The position numbers and the translations under genes were made by a program. The notes beneath the pieces are model-generated. The model was not told the origin of the DNA. It ran no database searches and saw only the letters and a list, made by a program, of their open reading frames with translations. Shown piece after piece: positions 61,146 through 64,000 of a stretch of 64,000 nt of DNA. The stretch is taken from assembly GCF_030272615.1 (NCBI RefSeq), contig NC_081408.1, positions 401,909,889 to 401,973,888 of the forward strand, written 5' to 3'. Every line of letters begins with the position of its first letter. Position 1 is the first letter of the stretch. This DNA is from Cryptomeria japonica (Eukaryota > Streptophyta > Pinopsida > Cupressales > Cupressaceae).

Positions 61146-61225
61146 GGAACTTTGGCCTTAGGGGAAGCTCATCATGCAAATCCTTAGTACCCCCTCTTGG
61201 AGACCTGTAACCGGTTGTGGAAGGT

Positions 61226-62727
61226 TGCAGTGATAGTTCTGATACTTAATATAAGTACAGATCCAATAGACAACAAGATGAGAGGGGGGGGTGAATCATA
61301 AAAACTTATTCATCCATAAAAACATCAGATTCAACCTCGGTAACATATATCAGTCATATAATCAAAAACTGTCAAACATGCAAACTCAAAAGCATATGAA
61401 CAATATAAACCTCATAACACCAGATTTAACATGGAAACCCAAATAGGGAAAAACCACTGTGGGATTTCGGACCCACTAAGAAATATACTCTTCGAGAGTA
61501 TGCTTGGTTAAAAGCCAATCCTGTTAAAGATTACAAAACACATTGCTAGATGTGACCCAGTTAAGGGATTTCCCTCAGATCTGTTAGGATCTTCACTTTG
61601 TTAGAAGTGACCTTGTCAAAGGATTTCAAACACTCATTTAGAATGTCACCTTGTTAGAGGATTTACATATAAGATTGTTAAGTCCACTCGGTTAAGAGAT
61701 TTCCTGTCACTTTCACAAAATAACAGTAATACATTCTATCTGCAACTTCACATCTAAAATGCTAAAGCAGATTCTTATTTGTTCAATACAATCTAGACAT
61801 AGAACTAATCTTGTCTATTTGTTGGGCATCAATACTCTGTTATTCTAACAGGTCTTCAAGCTTCTGTGCTCGGTAATCACTATGTAGCATCCCTGTGCAT
61901 ACACTTGCCCACATACATTGTTTATCAACAATTCCTTATTTATAAACAATCTTCTAACCGCTTAATCTCCTTGATCACATTTCCCATGATCAATCATAGC
62001 CATCAGATCTTCAATCTTGTCCAGGTTCATTGTATCTTTCAATCTGAAAACATTTTACCCTGCCTCGGAACTTGCACATTCATCTTGGAACTTGTGTTAG
62101 GGTAATGTGGTTCAATCTGAGCTGTAGATCTTCTTGCCAACTTTCCATTGCCTTAGATTCGTTAACAAACTTTTTCTACGGCTTGCCAATCATTGATCCG
62201 TTCCAGCTCATCAACATCTTTCATTAAATATCACATGTAAACATTTAATGCATTTTGTTATAGCTCGGTTACAACTCGGTGAATACTAAACTTTACTCGG
62301 TAGACATTCTGTCTTCATTAACCGACTGTGGTAACCTTAGGGTTTACCGACTAGGTTCCTTAGGGTTTACCGACTAGGTTCTTTGCTTGATAACATAGTA
62401 TAGTATTAACCTTTACATTTTACAACATATGTATGATGTTAGAACAATCTAAAACATCAAGATCTCATCATTGTCTGACTCAGTAGAGTTGCCCATTGAA
62501 TAACTTATCCCTTTATTCATCATATTCTTTCCTATGTCTTTACCGACTTCTTTATAATCTTCATATCATATTTCTTAAGATATGGCAACATCATACTGAA
62601 TTAGAAAATCAATTTCTTGACATCAATGACAAAATAATAATATCAAGATAGTAAAACATCTTTAATCAGTTATGTCCATAATCATCAACAACCTTCTCAA
62701 TATCCTTGTAATATTGCCAACATGTAG
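61226..62727 (-). repeat. Solo LTR (61231-62722) with target repeats, in S2
   Basis: 1492 bp, + strand TGATAGTTCTG...TATTGCCAACA, flanked by TGCAG (61226-61230) and TGTAG (62723-62727), four of five matching. The C-rich tail appears reversed as GAGAGGGGGGGGTGAATC near 61281, so the LTR lies on the minus strand and belongs to the same broad copia group as C1 and C2. No internal region remains, as expected after LTR-LTR recombination. Confidence 0.8.
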
Positions 62728-63060
62728 AAGATCAAGATCAGTTATGTAGAGGTTATCCAGAAGAATTCATGGCGATTTGAGATTTCGTTGAATGAATTCA
62801 TGAAAAACAAGGTATCCAGAAGGTTTTTAGGGTCATGCATTTACTGCAACTAAAAGATAGGTTTCTAAAGGATAAAAAGGGAATTCTATTTTCCATTTTT
62901 CATAATGTGAATGAAGAGAGAGAGAAGAGAAGTGAAGTGACTAAGATCTTGTAGAGAAATCAAAGCTTAAGAGAGATCTGACAATGACTTCTTTCATGCG
63001 GTTGAGATTGAAAAGGTATTTACCCATTCTTGAGATATCATTTCATACCCTATTTTTGAA
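62728..63060 (+). other. S2 spacer before ORF2
   Basis: About 330 bp corresponding in position to 7064-7486 of S1. The frame opening at 62984 is in the later ORF2 phase but has no S1 counterpart before about 63143, so I do not count its first part as coding. Confidence 0.5.
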
Positions 63061-63102
63061 ATGGCATCATCATCTGGAATTGCAACTCCACTTGTCATTG
63101 AA

Positions 63103-63145
<43 letters not shown>

Positions 63146-63917
63146 GTATTCAAGAAACACAATCCATTTAAGTCAGTTGAAGATGATCTGAACAAAGCAT
63201 TTTCCTCTATACCCTATGGTGTATTGCATAATGAAGATGTTAGGGCATACATGCATTGCAACATTGAGGAATTGGGTAATTCAGATATGTTATCACTATA
63301 CACTAAACACATGATGGATGATTTTGGGAATCTAAAATATGACTTCAAGATATTGGAAGATAAGGCTTTTATTAAGTTTGTTCATTTCCCAATATTTAAC
63401 GAGCCCGAATGGGTGATATAGGTGTTGAGCTGAATTCACGATGATTTTGTATGGTTGGATATTCCTCACAAGATTATGAAGCAAGATATTCAAGTAGTCA
63501 CCTATTTGAATGCAACCAGTGAGGTCTCTGGTCTCCAGCATGTCAAGAACACAATTGTAATGGAGGTAACCGGATCCAAACATGATCACCAGTCAATGAA
63601 AATTAGTGACATTATTGAACATGATGTTAGATTTTCTTCAATGGTAATAGGATACAAAGTCTACCAGTCTAGCAAACAAAATTCAATATCGGGTACTGCT
63701 ATTGATGTAGCTTATCAGATACTTAAACAAGATAAGAGGTATGACTTGTGTGGACTGGTTCTTAGTGATTTGATGAGCAACTTAAAGAAGATAAAATAGG
63801 ATAAGAAGCATGTGTTCAAATTTGGCTCTCTGATTATCTTTTTGGCACTTTACTTCCTTAATGAGATACCCAGTGTTGGCAAAGTTCAATGGGCCTATGA
63901 TAAACCAGTGGCAGTCC
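63061..63917 (+). pseudogene. S2 ORF2: homologue of the S1 unknown protein, truncated
   Basis: Starts MASSSGIATPLV at 63061, like S1 MASASHTSSSA. After the GA microsatellite the matching frame shifts by one phase and reads HNPFKSVEDDLNKAF, YGVLHNEDVRAYMHCNIEEL, SSMVIGYKVYQSS, GTAIDVAYQILKQDKRYDLC, VFKFGSLIIFLALYF and VGKVQWAYDKPV. S1 has GVIVEEGISDYIDCKIEDL, CMVIGYRTF, ATAVNAAYRMIKEDASFDIC, LRFKFGQLLVGLFFYF and VGDIQWSTDQPV at the same spacing. In-frame stops at 63419, 63431 and 63797. It ends after about 285 codons at a rearrangement, losing the Lys/Glu tract and C-terminus. Confidence 0.8.
63106..63142 (+). repeat. (AG)18 microsatellite within S2 ORF2
   Basis: 37 bases of perfect AG repeat. 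Its length puts the start codon (phase 1) and the conserved domain (phase 2) in different frames. Confidence 0.97.
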
Positions 63918-64000
63918 TGATTCACCCTCCCTCACAGTGTTCATTGATACCAACAATTTTTATCAGAGCTTAGTTCCTCAAAAGAATCCTAACAACTTGA
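63918..64000 (+). repeat. LTR tail plus start of another S2-like internal region
   Basis: 63918-63955 (GATTCACCCTCCCTCACAG... to ATACCAACA) matches the last 38 bases of the S2 LTR. It is followed by AT and a decayed primer site (TTTTATCAGAGC), then TTAGTTCCTCAAAAGAATCC, matching 59939-59970. So a second internal region starts here; the rest lies beyond the window. Confidence 0.75.

Larger units (their letters stand above)
59926..63917 (+). mobile_element. S2 internal region: second Gag plus ORF2 element without pol
   Basis: Begins with AT and the primer site TGGTATCAGATC (59928-59939). It carries a decayed gag (59994-61145), a purine tract CTTAGGGGAAGC near 61159 just after gag, an inserted solo LTR (61231-62722), and ORF2 (from 63061). 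No protease, integrase or polymerase motif is visible, exactly as in S1. It stops abruptly at about 63917, where an LTR tail begins. Confidence 0.75.

Noticed and set aside
1-64000. Host protein-coding gene, CRISPR array or operon
   Set aside because: No exon-intron gene with a recognisable domain, no regularly spaced palindromic repeats, and no bacterial-type gene order; the window is plant repeat DNA.

Overview
The window looks like a gene-poor, transposon-packed stretch of nuclear DNA from a seed plant with a large genome. I see no convincing host gene, tRNA, rRNA or CRISPR array. Almost everything that can be read is LTR-retrotransposon sequence: Ty1/copia, Ty3/gypsy chromovirus, a Tat-like gag-protease element and several families without polymerase. 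There are also two relics of a plant mobile domain (PMD) gene. Old, nested, stop-ridden copies fit a gymnosperm-like genome, but the species cannot be fixed from sequence alone (inference).

Layout, left to right. 1-1.5 kb is AT-rich and unassigned. 1.5-4.6 kb is PMD relic A, which is split by a pol-less copia-like element, S1 (4579-12331, + strand, 5-bp flanking repeats); the other side of relic A resumes at 12.3 kb. A 306-bp piece of a gypsy LTR lies at 13649-13954 and abuts a chromovirus, G1 (13955-20136, - strand). PMD relic B starts after a promoter-like stretch near 21.1 kb. It is split by copia element C1 (21773-29175, - strand, perfect TATGA repeats) and continues to about 32 kb, then into a 3-4 kb purine-skewed tract.

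35985-52465 is a gag-protease gypsy element, G2 (- strand), whose right LTR holds a whole copia element, C2 (43228-51698). C2's left LTR in turn holds a solo LTR (44570-45710). Subtracting each insert restores LTR pairs of exactly 1221/1221 bp (G2) and 1391/1391 bp (C2). 52.5-55.9 kb holds unassigned sequence with one short unknown coding relic.

From 55910 a second pol-less element, S2, begins. Its LTR contains array X (56154-59578), a tandem LTR-internal-LTR-internal-LTR structure of about 904/360/903/360/898 bp. S2 then has a decayed gag (59994-61145), a reverse-oriented solo LTR (61231-62722) and a second ORF (63061-63917) that runs straight into an LTR tail at the window end.

The most interesting system is the S1/S2 pair. 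Both carry a coiled-coil multi-zinc-knuckle Gag plus a long second ORF (ORF2) of no family I recognise, and both lack protease, integrase and reverse transcriptase. The ORF2 proteins of S1 and S2 are clearly homologous. S1, C1 and C2 share an initiator-Met-tRNA primer site two bases from the LTR, and S1, S2, C1 and C2 share C-rich LTR tails. I infer that the pol-less elements could have been mobilised in trans by copia elements like C1 and C2.
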